The notes beneath the pieces were generated by a model, which searched no databases, was not told the DNA's origin, and saw only the letters and a program-made list of their open reading frames with translations. The translations under genes were made by a program, and so were the position numbers. A stretch of DNA of 23,726 nt from a virus, in IMG/VR virus record IMGVR_UViG_3300010413_000171, positions 1 through 23,726 of that record; one strand, given 5' to 3'. Every line of letters starts with the position of its first letter. Position 1 is the first letter of the stretch. This document shows positions 1-7,366 of the stretch, in pieces.

Positions 1-321
1 GCATATGGAAGAGAAAGGAATCATTCACTTTACAGTCCTAATACAGATATTGAATTCGACCTGATGTCTCAATTCTCTTCTCATGCCCTCGGTTGGAACA
101 TTGGATTTGGATTCTGCTGCTTTACAAACAAAGAGCACGCAAAACACTATATGCAATGGAATAGGGATTCTGTTTTAATCCGGGTAAAGATTCCTCGCTT
201 GTCAAAAATCCAAAAAGGTAAAATGAATATACGTTACTCAACAAACAGAACATTAAAGAATATCAAAGCAGTAGCCATTCGTGCTTACCTGATGGAATTC
301 GTTGAGGAGGTTTCATTATGA
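1..321 (+). CDS. 5'-truncated phage protein of unknown function
   Basis: The reading frame is open from the first base of the window, so the gene begins upstream; 106 residues are visible. An internal ATG at 64 would give 85 residues, but the open frame before it and the lack of a ribosome binding site there favour a truncated longer gene. The visible part is basic, with an aromatic, glycine-rich patch (GWNIGFGFCCF) followed by a Lys/Arg-rich C-terminal half. I do not recognise the family. Its TGA stop overlaps the ATG of the next gene (ATGA), so the two are translationally coupled. Confidence 0.75.
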   Translation, partial: AYGRERNHSLYSPNTDIEFDLMSQFSSHALGWNIGFGFCCFTNKEHAKHYMQWNRDSVLIRVKIPRLSKIQKGKMNIRYSTNRTLKNIKAVAIRAYLMEFVEEVSL

Positions 322-590
322 CAAAACAGATAGTATTCACAGGGCAAACGCCTAAACTATTAACACATGACAAAGGAGTAACGACAATGGCAACGGAAAA
401 CAAAGCAAGGGTCTTGACGTTCAAGGAACACATGAGCAACCTCAATGCTGAAGAACTCGCTCATAACATTGCAACTTGGAAGGCAGACCAAAAGAAACTA
501 GAGCAGAAGTTAATCAAGAAAAATTCTGAAGGGTTTAATCGTCCATTCGCAAAGCAGCTTGCTATGGTTCGTGCCAATCGTAAATCATAA
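318..590 (+). CDS. Small basic phage protein with two well-placed starts
   Basis: The protein is 90 residues from ATG 318, preceded by GAGGAGG at 304-310. A second in-frame ATG at 387 (MATENKARVL) has its own AAAGGAG at 372-378 and would give 67 residues. Both starts look usable and no stop lies between them. The C-terminal part is helical and charged (KADQKKLEQKLIKKN), which suggests a short coiled coil or nucleic-acid contact. The family is not recognised. The gene is coupled to its upstream neighbour by ATGA and to the downstream one by TAATG. Confidence 0.75.
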   Translation: MTKQIVFTGQTPKLLTHDKGVTTMATENKARVLTFKEHMSNLNAEELAHNIATWKADQKKLEQKLIKKNSEGFNRPFAKQLAMVRANRKS

Positions 591-1456
591 TGGTAGAGAA
601 AACAACAGAAGAACAAACGCCAGAAGAATACTTCCATGTATATACACCTTATCTTGAATGTACAGATGGACATAATAGTGTGCTACATTCAGGGGGAGAA
701 CCACCAATGGAGTTAGCTGTGTGTGACATGGAGTATAGTCAATTAAATCAATGGACAATGAACAGCAGGTTCATAATGGAGGTTATCCGAGCAATTAAGC
801 TCGGAATAAAAAAGAATCCATACAAAAACAAACGTGTCAATAATGTTACGTTATCAATGAGTCAATTTAAAATGTTCCAACAAGTTGTGTTCCCAAAGGA
901 TAAGGAACATTTTAGAATAGCAATACGCAACAACGAAACAAGCATCCGGCTTTTTACATTTGATATGAAGCGTGCCAAGCATTACCTTCATATCTTTGAG
1001 GATGCCATGAAGATAAATAAGACTAAAGTAACAACCTACATAGATCATTTTGAGAATATATATTTCTTTACTTCCGATCCTGTGTGGGTTAGCCAGCCTT
1101 TTCTATTAGACCTGTACTTTCACATCATCTTCTCAGGTGATACAGTTCTGATGGGTCAATCAATCTATTCCTTGCTGACTGAAATATCATATGGTGCATC
1201 TGTTACACAACCATACCTCAAAACACTGCATGACTATCGCCACTTCATATCAGAGTTGGCGTATGGTCATATAAAATATTTTGAAGGTAAGGATTTCTGG
1301 TCTGCACCACAGACAGCATATCAATTCACAGACACATATAATCTAATCACCATGCTCAGTGGTGGATTGATGCACTGCAATCGTGATAAAGGTTTATATC
1401 GTCCACTTAAAGCAGCAGCAGAAGCAGCTTTGGGTGTAGATGACGTGCCTTTTTAA
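590..1456 (+). CDS. Unknown 288-residue phage protein
   Basis: The gene starts at an ATG inside the TAATG overlap with the previous stop. The 288-residue product is soluble, with an acidic N-terminus and a mixed, aromatic-rich middle; no signal peptide, transmembrane segment or catalytic motif is evident. A central basic stretch (KLGIKKNPYKNKRVNNV, near residues 70-86) could bind nucleic acid, but that is a guess. The gene ends exactly at the first AAATGTACATTT palindrome, which overlaps its TAA stop. It sits just before the lipoprotein and amidoligase cluster and could belong to that unit or close the preceding one. Family not recognised. Confidence 0.8.
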   Translation: MVEKTTEEQTPEEYFHVYTPYLECTDGHNSVLHSGGEPPMELAVCDMEYSQLNQWTMNSRFIMEVIRAIKLGIKKNPYKNKRVNNVTLSMSQFKMFQQVVFPKDKEHFRIAIRNNETSIRLFTFDMKRAKHYLHIFEDAMKINKTKVTTYIDHFENIYFFTSDPVWVSQPFLLDLYFHIIFSGDTVLMGQSIYSLLTEISYGASVTQPYLKTLHDYRHFISELAYGHIKYFEGKDFWSAPQTAYQFTDTYNLITMLSGGLMHCNRDKGLYRPLKAAAEAALGVDDVPF

Positions 1457-1468
1457 ATGTACATTTAA
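1453..1468. promoter_or_regulatory. Intergenic palindrome, copy 1
   Basis: TTAAATGTACATTTAA is a perfect 16-bp inverted repeat overlapping the stop codon of the upstream gene. AAAGGAG follows within a few bases, then the lipoprotein start. The 12-bp core AAATGTACATTT recurs at 2890, 6418 and 14541, each time directly after a stop codon. It could be an operator for a dimeric regulator or an RNA-processing signal. As a hairpin it would be short and AU-only, so it is not a convincing terminator. Confidence 0.6.
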
Positions 1469-1485
1469 TTTTAAAGGAGACTCAA

Positions 1486-1896
1486 ATGAATAAGATAGTA
1501 AATGTAGTATGTGGTATTGTTATATTAGGCATAATAGCAGGATGTTCAACTGATGCACAGATAGCATCACGTAACCTGTCACTCAAGGCAGATAGCTTCC
1601 AGATTATGCGACGAATAGTATTCATTGACACATGGACTGATACGTATATGCTTGAGATAACTGGCCTATGTTCAATAAAGAGTGCCGGAGCAACTACAGG
1701 AGTTGATGGTGTAGCTGTTACTTGCAAGGTAGGGGAGAATGAGTTCAAGAAACATTACCTTGGAATGAGTGGGCAGGTAGCATATTTTTCTGAACAACTC
1801 GACCCTGCTAAAGTTGGCACATACCAGTATAAGGTTATATTCAAGCCGACCTCTATCCTGCCTGATGTAGATTTCAATACATATAACAACAACTAA
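1486..1896 (+). CDS. Phage beta-sandwich lipoprotein
   Basis: This 136-residue exported lipoprotein has a short basic N-terminus (MNK), a hydrophobic stretch to residue 18 and a lipobox ending I-A-G-C with C20 as the lipidated cysteine. The mature part matches, from memory, a small family often annotated in phages as beta-sandwich lipoprotein: a 'NLS..AD.F...RRIVFI..' block near residues 30-48, 'VTCKVG' near residue 80, 'KKHYLG' near 88, and 'V.FKPTSILPD.DF' near the end. The function is not established; a role at the cell surface during infection, such as superinfection exclusion, is possible. It has a strong AAAGGAG site, lies directly after palindrome copy 1, and overlaps the following membrane peptide (TAATG). 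Confidence 0.85.
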   Translation: MNKIVNVVCGIVILGIIAGCSTDAQIASRNLSLKADSFQIMRRIVFIDTWTDTYMLEITGLCSIKSAGATTGVDGVAVTCKVGENEFKKHYLGMSGQVAYFSEQLDPAKVGTYQYKVIFKPTSILPDVDFNTYNNN

Positions 1897-2027
1897 TGAA
1901 AACAATTTACGAAAAGATGGTTGATGTTTATACTATCAGCCATGCAATCTTCACATTAGTGGTTGCCGGATTAACTGCTCTGGCAATCTTAACAATAATC
2001 TTTTTCGCTAACTTAAATTGGAGGTAG
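1896..2027 (+). CDS. One-helix membrane peptide (43 residues)
   Basis: ATG lies in a TAATG overlap with the lipoprotein stop; the frame ends at TAG 2025-2027. The 43-residue product has a charged N-terminus (MKTIYEKMVDVY) followed by about 24 hydrophobic residues (AIFTLVVAGLTALAILTIIF) and a short NLNWR tail, which is a clear single transmembrane helix. The family is not recognised. Coupling to the lipoprotein suggests the two act together at the membrane. The AGG within its terminal codons (TGGAGGTAG, 2019-2027) also provides the ribosome binding site for the ATP-grasp gene. Confidence 0.6.
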   Translation: MKTIYEKMVDVYTISHAIFTLVVAGLTALAILTIIFFANLNWR

Positions 2028-2030
2028 CAA

Positions 2031-2891
2031 ATGTTGACAGCACAAATATTAAGAAGGAAAGGATTAGGCTTTGAATCAACCAAAATGTTGCATGATGAAT
2101 TACAAACTCATGGTATTGATTTAGGAGTAGTACACAACCATAAGGCGGTAGCAGATGCCAACATTATCTTTCGATGGGGCTGTTCCTCTACTGTCCATCA
2201 TGCTAACCCTCAGTTCATCTTCAATCCTGCAAAGGGGATGCACAGGGTAACTGATAAGCCGGGATTCCGTAAACTTTGTATTGATAATGGTGTGTCATGT
2301 CCTCAAACTTTCTTTCACAAAGACGAAGCACTTGGATGGTTTGATATACATTGGAATAAAAACTATACTCTTATTGGAAGGGAATCATATCATGCTGGCG
2401 GAAGAAATGCTGAACATATATATACTATGGAAGAATTAGAGAACAGCAAATCTGATTATTGGTCTGTTGTTATACCAAAGACAAATGAATATCGTGTATA
2501 TTGTGCATGGGGTCGTGTTGTTAGGGTTGATGAAAAGATTCCTAACGACCCAACTGCCCTGTTATGGAACCATGCACAGCAAGGCAGTAAGTTCGTTAAT
2601 ATTAAATGGGGAAGCTGGCCTTTGTATGTGGTGCGTGAAGCATTGAAAGCTCATGAACTGAGTAAGCTGGACTATGAAGGTGTTGATATTATTGCACTCG
2701 ATGGCAAGGCTTATGTGATAGAAAGTAATTCTGCTCCTTCTCTTGCCCCTTATGGTGCAAAGGTATATGGAAAAGCGTTTGCTTCTGTCATTGAATATGT
2801 GAGAGAACACTTACGTAAACCATCACACGCACCGCTGCCAAACGAGAACGCTACATGGCATGATTACATTCATCCTGCTGTAGCAAATTAA
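2031..2891 (+). CDS. ATP-grasp amide/peptide ligase
   Basis: This 286-residue protein has the C-terminal half of an ATP-grasp fold. It shows an H-A-G-G-R loop near residues 121-125, a conserved core strand pair with arginines (EYRVYCAWGRVVRVDEK, 153-169) and the magnesium-binding segment D-x-E-G-V-D-I near 214-220. The hallmark 'YVIESNSAPSL' at 228-238 supplies E231 and N233. ATP-grasp enzymes activate a carboxylate as acyl-phosphate and join it to an amine. The substrate is unknown. The GGAGG at 2019-2023 supports the ATG at 2031. The gene heads a run that includes two glutamine-synthetase-fold ligases and a glutamine amidotransferase, which suggests a shared amide-forming pathway. An unrelated ATP-grasp role, such as protein or tRNA modification, is not excluded. 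Confidence 0.85.
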   Translation: MLTAQILRRKGLGFESTKMLHDELQTHGIDLGVVHNHKAVADANIIFRWGCSSTVHHANPQFIFNPAKGMHRVTDKPGFRKLCIDNGVSCPQTFFHKDEALGWFDIHWNKNYTLIGRESYHAGGRNAEHIYTMEELENSKSDYWSVVIPKTNEYRVYCAWGRVVRVDEKIPNDPTALLWNHAQQGSKFVNIKWGSWPLYVVREALKAHELSKLDYEGVDIIALDGKAYVIESNSAPSLAPYGAKVYGKAFASVIEYVREHLRKPSHAPLPNENATWHDYIHPAVAN

Positions 2892-2902
2892 ATGTACATT
2901 TA
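2889..2902. promoter_or_regulatory. Intergenic palindrome, copy 2
   Basis: TAAATGTACATTTA is a perfect 14-bp inverted repeat that begins on the TAA stop of the ATP-grasp gene. A T-rich spacer and AAAGGAG follow before the next ATG at 2922. Arrangement and flanks match copy 1 almost base for base, although the flanking genes are unrelated, so the intergenic unit itself is conserved. Confidence 0.6.
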
Positions 2903-2921
2903 TTTTTAAAGGAGAACAAGT

Positions 2922-3881
2922 ATGACAGAACAAGAATTAAAAAAATGGTTTGAATCTATTCCGTTGGTTGACTTTCTGTTCATTGGCAGGGATGAACCCC
3001 TTGAACCGAAAGGTTCTTGTTGGTATGACCCTAATCACCAACGTGGGCTATACTCAATGGATGGATTTAACTGTTGTTTATTGTCAAGGGTATCTGCTAA
3101 ATCGTTCGAACAGCTTTATGAGTTTGCTTCATGTCGTAGCTGGACAACAGATATAATCCAAGCATATGTCAATGGACAACAAGCTCATAATTTTAATATG
3201 GAAAACATGAAACATCCATCAATGAATTATTTATTGCAAGGAATAACTGGTAATAATCGGGCCTTGCATTTGGGCCTTGTGTTTGTTACAGCAATGGAAA
3301 AATATTTTAATGTTAAGAATCCTACACAGTTATGGCGTGCAAGTGTTCCAAACAAACGAAAGAATAAACCAAATGTTGATATACTTATAGCTAAAGCAGA
3401 TCAACAGTTTGTTACCAACCCATTCCTTACTAATATGTATCAGTTGATGTGGAAATTAGCAAACACTTTTACACATAGAGAAAATTATGATTCGTTTATC
3501 AAAGATGGAAAACCCATAACTGATCTTGTTAAAATAATTGAGAAAATGAAATTTCTTGGTGTTGGTAAATACGATAACAGAAATGATAGGTTCATAGATG
3601 GACTGTACATTAGGCGAAATGTTCTCAATAAATTGGTGAAGCGAGTATTCCCAAAGACTGTTATTTGGAAAGGATACTATACAACAACAAAAGAAAAGAA
3701 TTATAGGGGGCCAATAGGAATACCTGACATACATAGTACAGCAGGGATAGGTAATCTTTGCCATTGTACTACATTTGACGAAGAGTTCAATAAGTTTCTT
3801 GAAAAGTTTTATGATACTCATTGCAAAAAGAAAAAAGCAACAAAGAAAAAAGGAGAATTATTACATGAAAGAAGATTATAA
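2922..3881 (+). CDS. Unknown protein within the amidoligase cluster (319 residues)
   Basis: The start at ATG 2922 follows AAAGGAG. The product is 319 residues, soluble and aromatic-rich, with cysteines at C33, C51, C52 and C71 and a very basic C-terminus (CKKKKATKKKGELLHERRL). I do not recognise the family and see no ATP-grasp, amidoligase or peptidase motif. Its place between the ATP-grasp and COOH-NH2 ligase genes, and its own palindrome-led intergenic unit, suggest it serves the same pathway as carrier, acceptor, scaffold or novel enzyme. The last 17 bases overlap the next gene. The poly-A tract coding for the lysine tail doubles as the neighbour's ribosome binding site. Confidence 0.8.
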   Translation: MTEQELKKWFESIPLVDFLFIGRDEPLEPKGSCWYDPNHQRGLYSMDGFNCCLLSRVSAKSFEQLYEFASCRSWTTDIIQAYVNGQQAHNFNMENMKHPSMNYLLQGITGNNRALHLGLVFVTAMEKYFNVKNPTQLWRASVPNKRKNKPNVDILIAKADQQFVTNPFLTNMYQLMWKLANTFTHRENYDSFIKDGKPITDLVKIIEKMKFLGVGKYDNRNDRFIDGLYIRRNVLNKLVKRVFPKTVIWKGYYTTTKEKNYRGPIGIPDIHSTAGIGNLCHCTTFDEEFNKFLEKFYDTHCKKKKATKKKGELLHERRL

Positions 3882-4722
3882 ATTTACAATAGGATGTGAC
3901 CCTGAATTTATCTTAACAAATAATGGAATGATATGTTCTGCTATTGGGATTGTTCCGGGTAGTAAACATAAGCCATATCAGCTTGATAATGGAGCAGGAT
4001 TGCAGACAGATAATGTGGCTGTTGAGTTTGCTTCTCCTGTATGCAGATCAGTGATAGAGTTTATTGATTCCATTAAAGTTACAATGGGATTAATACAACG
4101 CAACTTGCCAGAAGGGTATGGTCTTGTATCAAAACCATCGGCAATATTCCCTGACTCTGAACTTGATAACGACAATGCACGTGAGTTTGGTTGTTCTCCT
4201 GACTATAACTGTTGGACTGATGAAAAGAACCCAGTACCAAAAGCAACCAACTTAAACTTGCGTTCATTCGGTGGTCATGTACATATAGGCACACCAATTA
4301 TTCATGCACCAAAAGCAAAACTAATTGCTGCTCAGTTGTGTGATTTATTCATGGGTATACCAAGCCTATTGCTTGACAATACCAACGAATCTAAAGCACG
4401 TCGTGAGCTATATGGAAAAGCTGGTAGCTATAGGCCAACAAAGTATGGCATTGAATATCGTGTGCTATCTAATTTTTGGACAGCATCAGATAATCTAATA
4501 GCTTGGGTATATAATTCAGTTAATGATATTGTTGATTGTTTTATCAATGACAACTGGAATCAAATACTTAACGACTTCAGACCTTTTGAAATTGAAAGAA
4601 CAATTAATGATAACGATATAGTTAAAGCTGAATCACTATTAGATTATATAGCTTGCTTTATATCAGAAACAACACATGATGCTCTTATTAATGGAATCAC
4701 TATGGCAGCACATAGGGGGTAG
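3865..4722 (+). CDS. phiEco32-like COOH-NH2 ligase, type 2
   Basis: This 285-residue member of the glutamine-synthetase-like amidoligases matches, from memory, the Pfam family 'Phage phiEco32-like COOH-NH2 ligase-type 2' (PF14395). Visible signatures are GCDPEF at 10-15, DNVAVEFASP at 49-58 with E54 as a likely metal ligand, GGHVHIG at 136-142, RRELYGKAGSYRP at 179-191 and GIEYRVLSNFW at 195-205 with E197 and R199. Such enzymes are predicted to form an amide bond between a carboxylate and an amine using ATP. I chose ATG 3865 because AAAAGGAGA (3848-3856) lies just before it and family similarity starts at residue 6. An upstream ATG at 3775 would add an unlikely Lys-rich leader inside the previous gene. 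Confidence 0.9.
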   Translation: MKEDYKFTIGCDPEFILTNNGMICSAIGIVPGSKHKPYQLDNGAGLQTDNVAVEFASPVCRSVIEFIDSIKVTMGLIQRNLPEGYGLVSKPSAIFPDSELDNDNAREFGCSPDYNCWTDEKNPVPKATNLNLRSFGGHVHIGTPIIHAPKAKLIAAQLCDLFMGIPSLLLDNTNESKARRELYGKAGSYRPTKYGIEYRVLSNFWTASDNLIAWVYNSVNDIVDCFINDNWNQILNDFRPFEIERTINDNDIVKAESLLDYIACFISETTHDALINGITMAAHRG

Positions 4723-4725
4723 CCA

Positions 4726-6405
4726 ATGCCAAGAAAAAGAGAAAACTGTATTCGTTGTGGTAAAGTTGTCACACTAAATATAACTAGACTTGATGATGGT
4801 CATGTTTATTGTTTAAATTGCAGGAGAGAAATAGGAGCATTCAAATGTCCTCATTGTCATGAACATAAAAGAGGGAACCAACTTTTTGTTGATACTGATG
4901 ATTATTATTATAACATCAGAGACGAAAAGTTCATGGCTAGATTCTTTAAATATATTAAAAGAGGATCATGTTATGAATGTGCTACTCAATACATATATGA
5001 ATATAAAGACAATGCAAAACAATGCCCTAACTGTCGTTGTTATCATACAGAACACAATCAATACTGTGCTGAATGTGAAGCCAACTTAAAACCATGCATA
5101 TCATGTAAAACAGAAACTCATAAACGGCATCAAGTTGATGGTGTCATGGTTAATTTGTGTGATGATTGTGTAATATCAAAAGAATTAATCAAATGTTCAT
5201 GTTGTGGAAACTATACTAAACATACAAATGAATCATCATTACCAGAATACACAACTATATTATGTACAAAATGTCAAGATCGTTACCCTATCATGTGTCC
5301 TATGTGTCATAAGCCAAATAATCAGGAAGCAATGACTGATGTTATGGGACAAGAAATGTGTTATGAATGTTCTGACAATTTATCTAGGTGTAAGTTGTGT
5401 AATAAATTTGATGTATTAAATACTGTTAGAACAAAAGATGGGAAACTTGTATGGGTTTGTGAAGAGTGTGCAAGAACACATAATAAAGGAATCATGCAAC
5501 CCTGGAACTACAAACCCGGAAAACTAAAATATCATGGAAGAGATTACAGTAACCCTTTCTTGTTCTTTGGATTTGAAAATGAAACTTATATCAGGAGTAG
5601 ATTAGAACGAATTAAAACAAAACACATGGGAAAGATACTCCACTATTTCCCTATTGATTTGTTATATTCTAAATTTGATGGTTCAATAGGAGGTAATACA
5701 GATGTACTCGGTGGAGAACATGGTGCTCATGGGTTTGAACTTGTTTCACATCCAATGACGTTTGAATATTTTAAACAGTTTCCTAATTGGAAAAAAATGT
5801 TTACAATCCAAACAATTAAGCATGATACTTGTGGTATGCACATACATATAACAAGGGCAGCGTTTACTCCCTTACACTTATACAAGTTCATATCATTAGT
5901 TCATGCTAACGATTCATTTATTGAATACATTGCCGAGCGTTCGCTCAAGGGCAATAAGTACACTACCAATATTTCGGGAGAAAATATAGCTAAAGATTGC
6001 ATTAAATATAAGAAGGGCAAAGGAGGTCGTGAACAGATTTATCGTAGAGCAAAAGTAAATCTGTGTAATGACTTCACTATTGAGCTACGATTCTTCTCGA
6101 ATGTCACGAAAGTTGAGCAGCTTCATAAGAACATGGAGTTTGCTCACGCTCTATTCTCTTATTCAAGAGAACTTCCACAGAGTTATGCTACCGACATTGA
6201 TATGTTCATAGATTATATTAAAGAACATAGAAAGTTATATCCAGAACTTAATACATTTCTTGAGTGTATGCCTTGGGAAAGAAAAGAGAATACACTTGAG
6301 GACGATATTGCCAATAAAGAAGAAAGAAACAATATAGAAGAATATATTCCACATACTAATAATGGTATTGATTGGAACTTTGAATGGGTAACAGCAGAAG
6401 ACTAA
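4726..6405 (+). CDS. Seven-zinc-ribbon amidoligase (Amidoligase_2-like)
   Basis: This is a 559-residue two-part protein. Residues 1-250 hold fourteen CxxC pairs: 8/11, 29/32, 41/44, 82/85, 100/103, 114/117, 124/127, 145/148, 157/160, 180/183, 191/194, 212/215, 222/225 and 245/248. That is enough for seven four-cysteine zinc ribbons in tandem. Residues 278-460 carry amidoligase motifs: FGFENE (281-286), KFDGSIG (316-322), GFELVS (336-341), CGMHIHI (369-375) and IELRFF (452-457), as in the Amidoligase_2 family (PF12224). The tail after 510 is acidic. The predicted reaction is ATP-dependent amide ligation; the ribbons probably dock a partner, substrate or nucleic acid. The start is ATG 4726, four bases after the previous stop, with GGGGG upstream as a weak site. 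Confidence 0.85.
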   Translation: MPRKRENCIRCGKVVTLNITRLDDGHVYCLNCRREIGAFKCPHCHEHKRGNQLFVDTDDYYYNIRDEKFMARFFKYIKRGSCYECATQYIYEYKDNAKQCPNCRCYHTEHNQYCAECEANLKPCISCKTETHKRHQVDGVMVNLCDDCVISKELIKCSCCGNYTKHTNESSLPEYTTILCTKCQDRYPIMCPMCHKPNNQEAMTDVMGQEMCYECSDNLSRCKLCNKFDVLNTVRTKDGKLVWVCEECARTHNKGIMQPWNYKPGKLKYHGRDYSNPFLFFGFENETYIRSRLERIKTKHMGKILHYFPIDLLYSKFDGSIGGNTDVLGGEHGAHGFELVSHPMTFEYFKQFPNWKKMFTIQTIKHDTCGMHIHITRAAFTPLHLYKFISLVHANDSFIEYIAERSLKGNKYTTNISGENIAKDCIKYKKGKGGREQIYRRAKVNLCNDFTIELRFFSNVTKVEQLHKNMEFAHALFSYSRELPQSYATDIDMFIDYIKEHRKLYPELNTFLECMPWERKENTLEDDIANKEERNNIEEYIPHTNNGIDWNFEWVTAED

Positions 6406-6416
6406 TTATTAAAAAT

Positions 6417-6443
6417 TAAATGTACATTTATTTTTTGTACAAA
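6417..6443. promoter_or_regulatory. Intergenic palindrome, copy 3, with a second TGTACA palindrome
   Basis: TAAATGTACATTTA (6417-6430) is followed four bases later by another inverted repeat, TTTGTACAAA (6434-6443), which shares the TGTACA core and runs into the AAAGGAG of the amidotransferase gene. Two adjacent sites with the same core resemble a tandem operator. This copy lies 12 bases beyond the upstream stop codon, so here the palindrome is not formed by the stop itself. Confidence 0.55.
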
Positions 6444-6454
6444 GGAGATTTATT

Positions 6455-7366
6455 ATGTGTATTATTATGGTTAAGCCTGAAGGCAAATTGATTCCCGATA
6501 ATTATTTTGAAAACTCTTTTGAGATGAATCCGCATGGAATTGGATATTCATATATCGTTGGTGAAGGTGATGTAGCAAAGATAATAACAAAACGCTTTAT
6601 GAAATATAATAAATTTATAAAGCAATACAGAAAGGATGAAATAAATAATCTTCATGATACTCCATTTCTTATTCACTTCAGGGCTTGTTCAAGGGGTGTT
6701 GTTAATATTGACAATACACATCCATTTAAGATCAACGACGGTCAGGTGTTTGCACATAATGGAACTATCTATGGAATACCAGAGGATGAAAATAAGAAAA
6801 GGTCAGACACAAATATGTTCAATGAAACTTGTCTTAAGGGTTTACCTATTGGATGGGAAACAAATGAATCAATTAAGAATCTTATTTACGGAACAATAGG
6901 ATTCAGTAACAATCGTCTTGTTGTTCTTAATAAAACAAAAGAATATTTTATTTTTAATGAAGGTCTTGGTGTATGGGATGATGGAGTATGGTTTTCAAAT
7001 GACCATTATCTTGGTATCTATTGCCGTTTAGCTAATGGAAAGACTATACTTAAAAGTGCATTTGTTATTCCAGATAAAGATGATTGGGACAGATGGGAAA
7101 GAGATTATGATAATTATATTCCTGGATATCGTGAACCGGGAAAGATAGGGCCAACCCAGCAAACAATCTTTGGTGTAAAAGACATTGATGGCAATAAAAA
7201 AGATAATGATATGATTGATAGTGGTGAAGGATGTGACTTTTGCGGACAATTAATGGGAAATAAAAAAGTTGATGTTGTTAATGAAGAGTTTGGAGATATG
7301 TATGAAATGTGCAACTATTGTGCACAAACCCTAACATCTTTTGGAGGGATTAAGTATGCTAACTAA
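6455..7366 (+). CDS. Class II glutamine amidotransferase (Ntn hydrolase) with C-terminal zinc ribbon
   Basis: The 303-residue product starts Met-Cys, so removal of Met exposes the catalytic cysteine typical of class II amidotransferases. It has HFRACSRG at 74-81 with R76 (glutamine binding) and NTHPF at 87-91. FAHNGTIYG at 99-107 gives the Asn-Gly oxyanion pair, and SDTN at 117-120 supplies the substrate aspartate. These enzymes release ammonia from glutamine for a partner enzyme. The GAT domain ends near residue 205. Residues 260-289 form a zinc ribbon (C260, C263, C286, C289) not usual for the family. The start follows AAAGGAG at 6441. Context implies it feeds nitrogen to, or trims products of, the neighbouring amidoligases; a stand-alone peptidase-like role is the alternative. 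Confidence 0.88.
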   Translation: MCIIMVKPEGKLIPDNYFENSFEMNPHGIGYSYIVGEGDVAKIITKRFMKYNKFIKQYRKDEINNLHDTPFLIHFRACSRGVVNIDNTHPFKINDGQVFAHNGTIYGIPEDENKKRSDTNMFNETCLKGLPIGWETNESIKNLIYGTIGFSNNRLVVLNKTKEYFIFNEGLGVWDDGVWFSNDHYLGIYCRLANGKTILKSAFVIPDKDDWDRWERDYDNYIPGYREPGKIGPTQQTIFGVKDIDGNKKDNDMIDSGEGCDFCGQLMGNKKVDVVNEEFGDMYEMCNYCAQTLTSFGGIKYAN

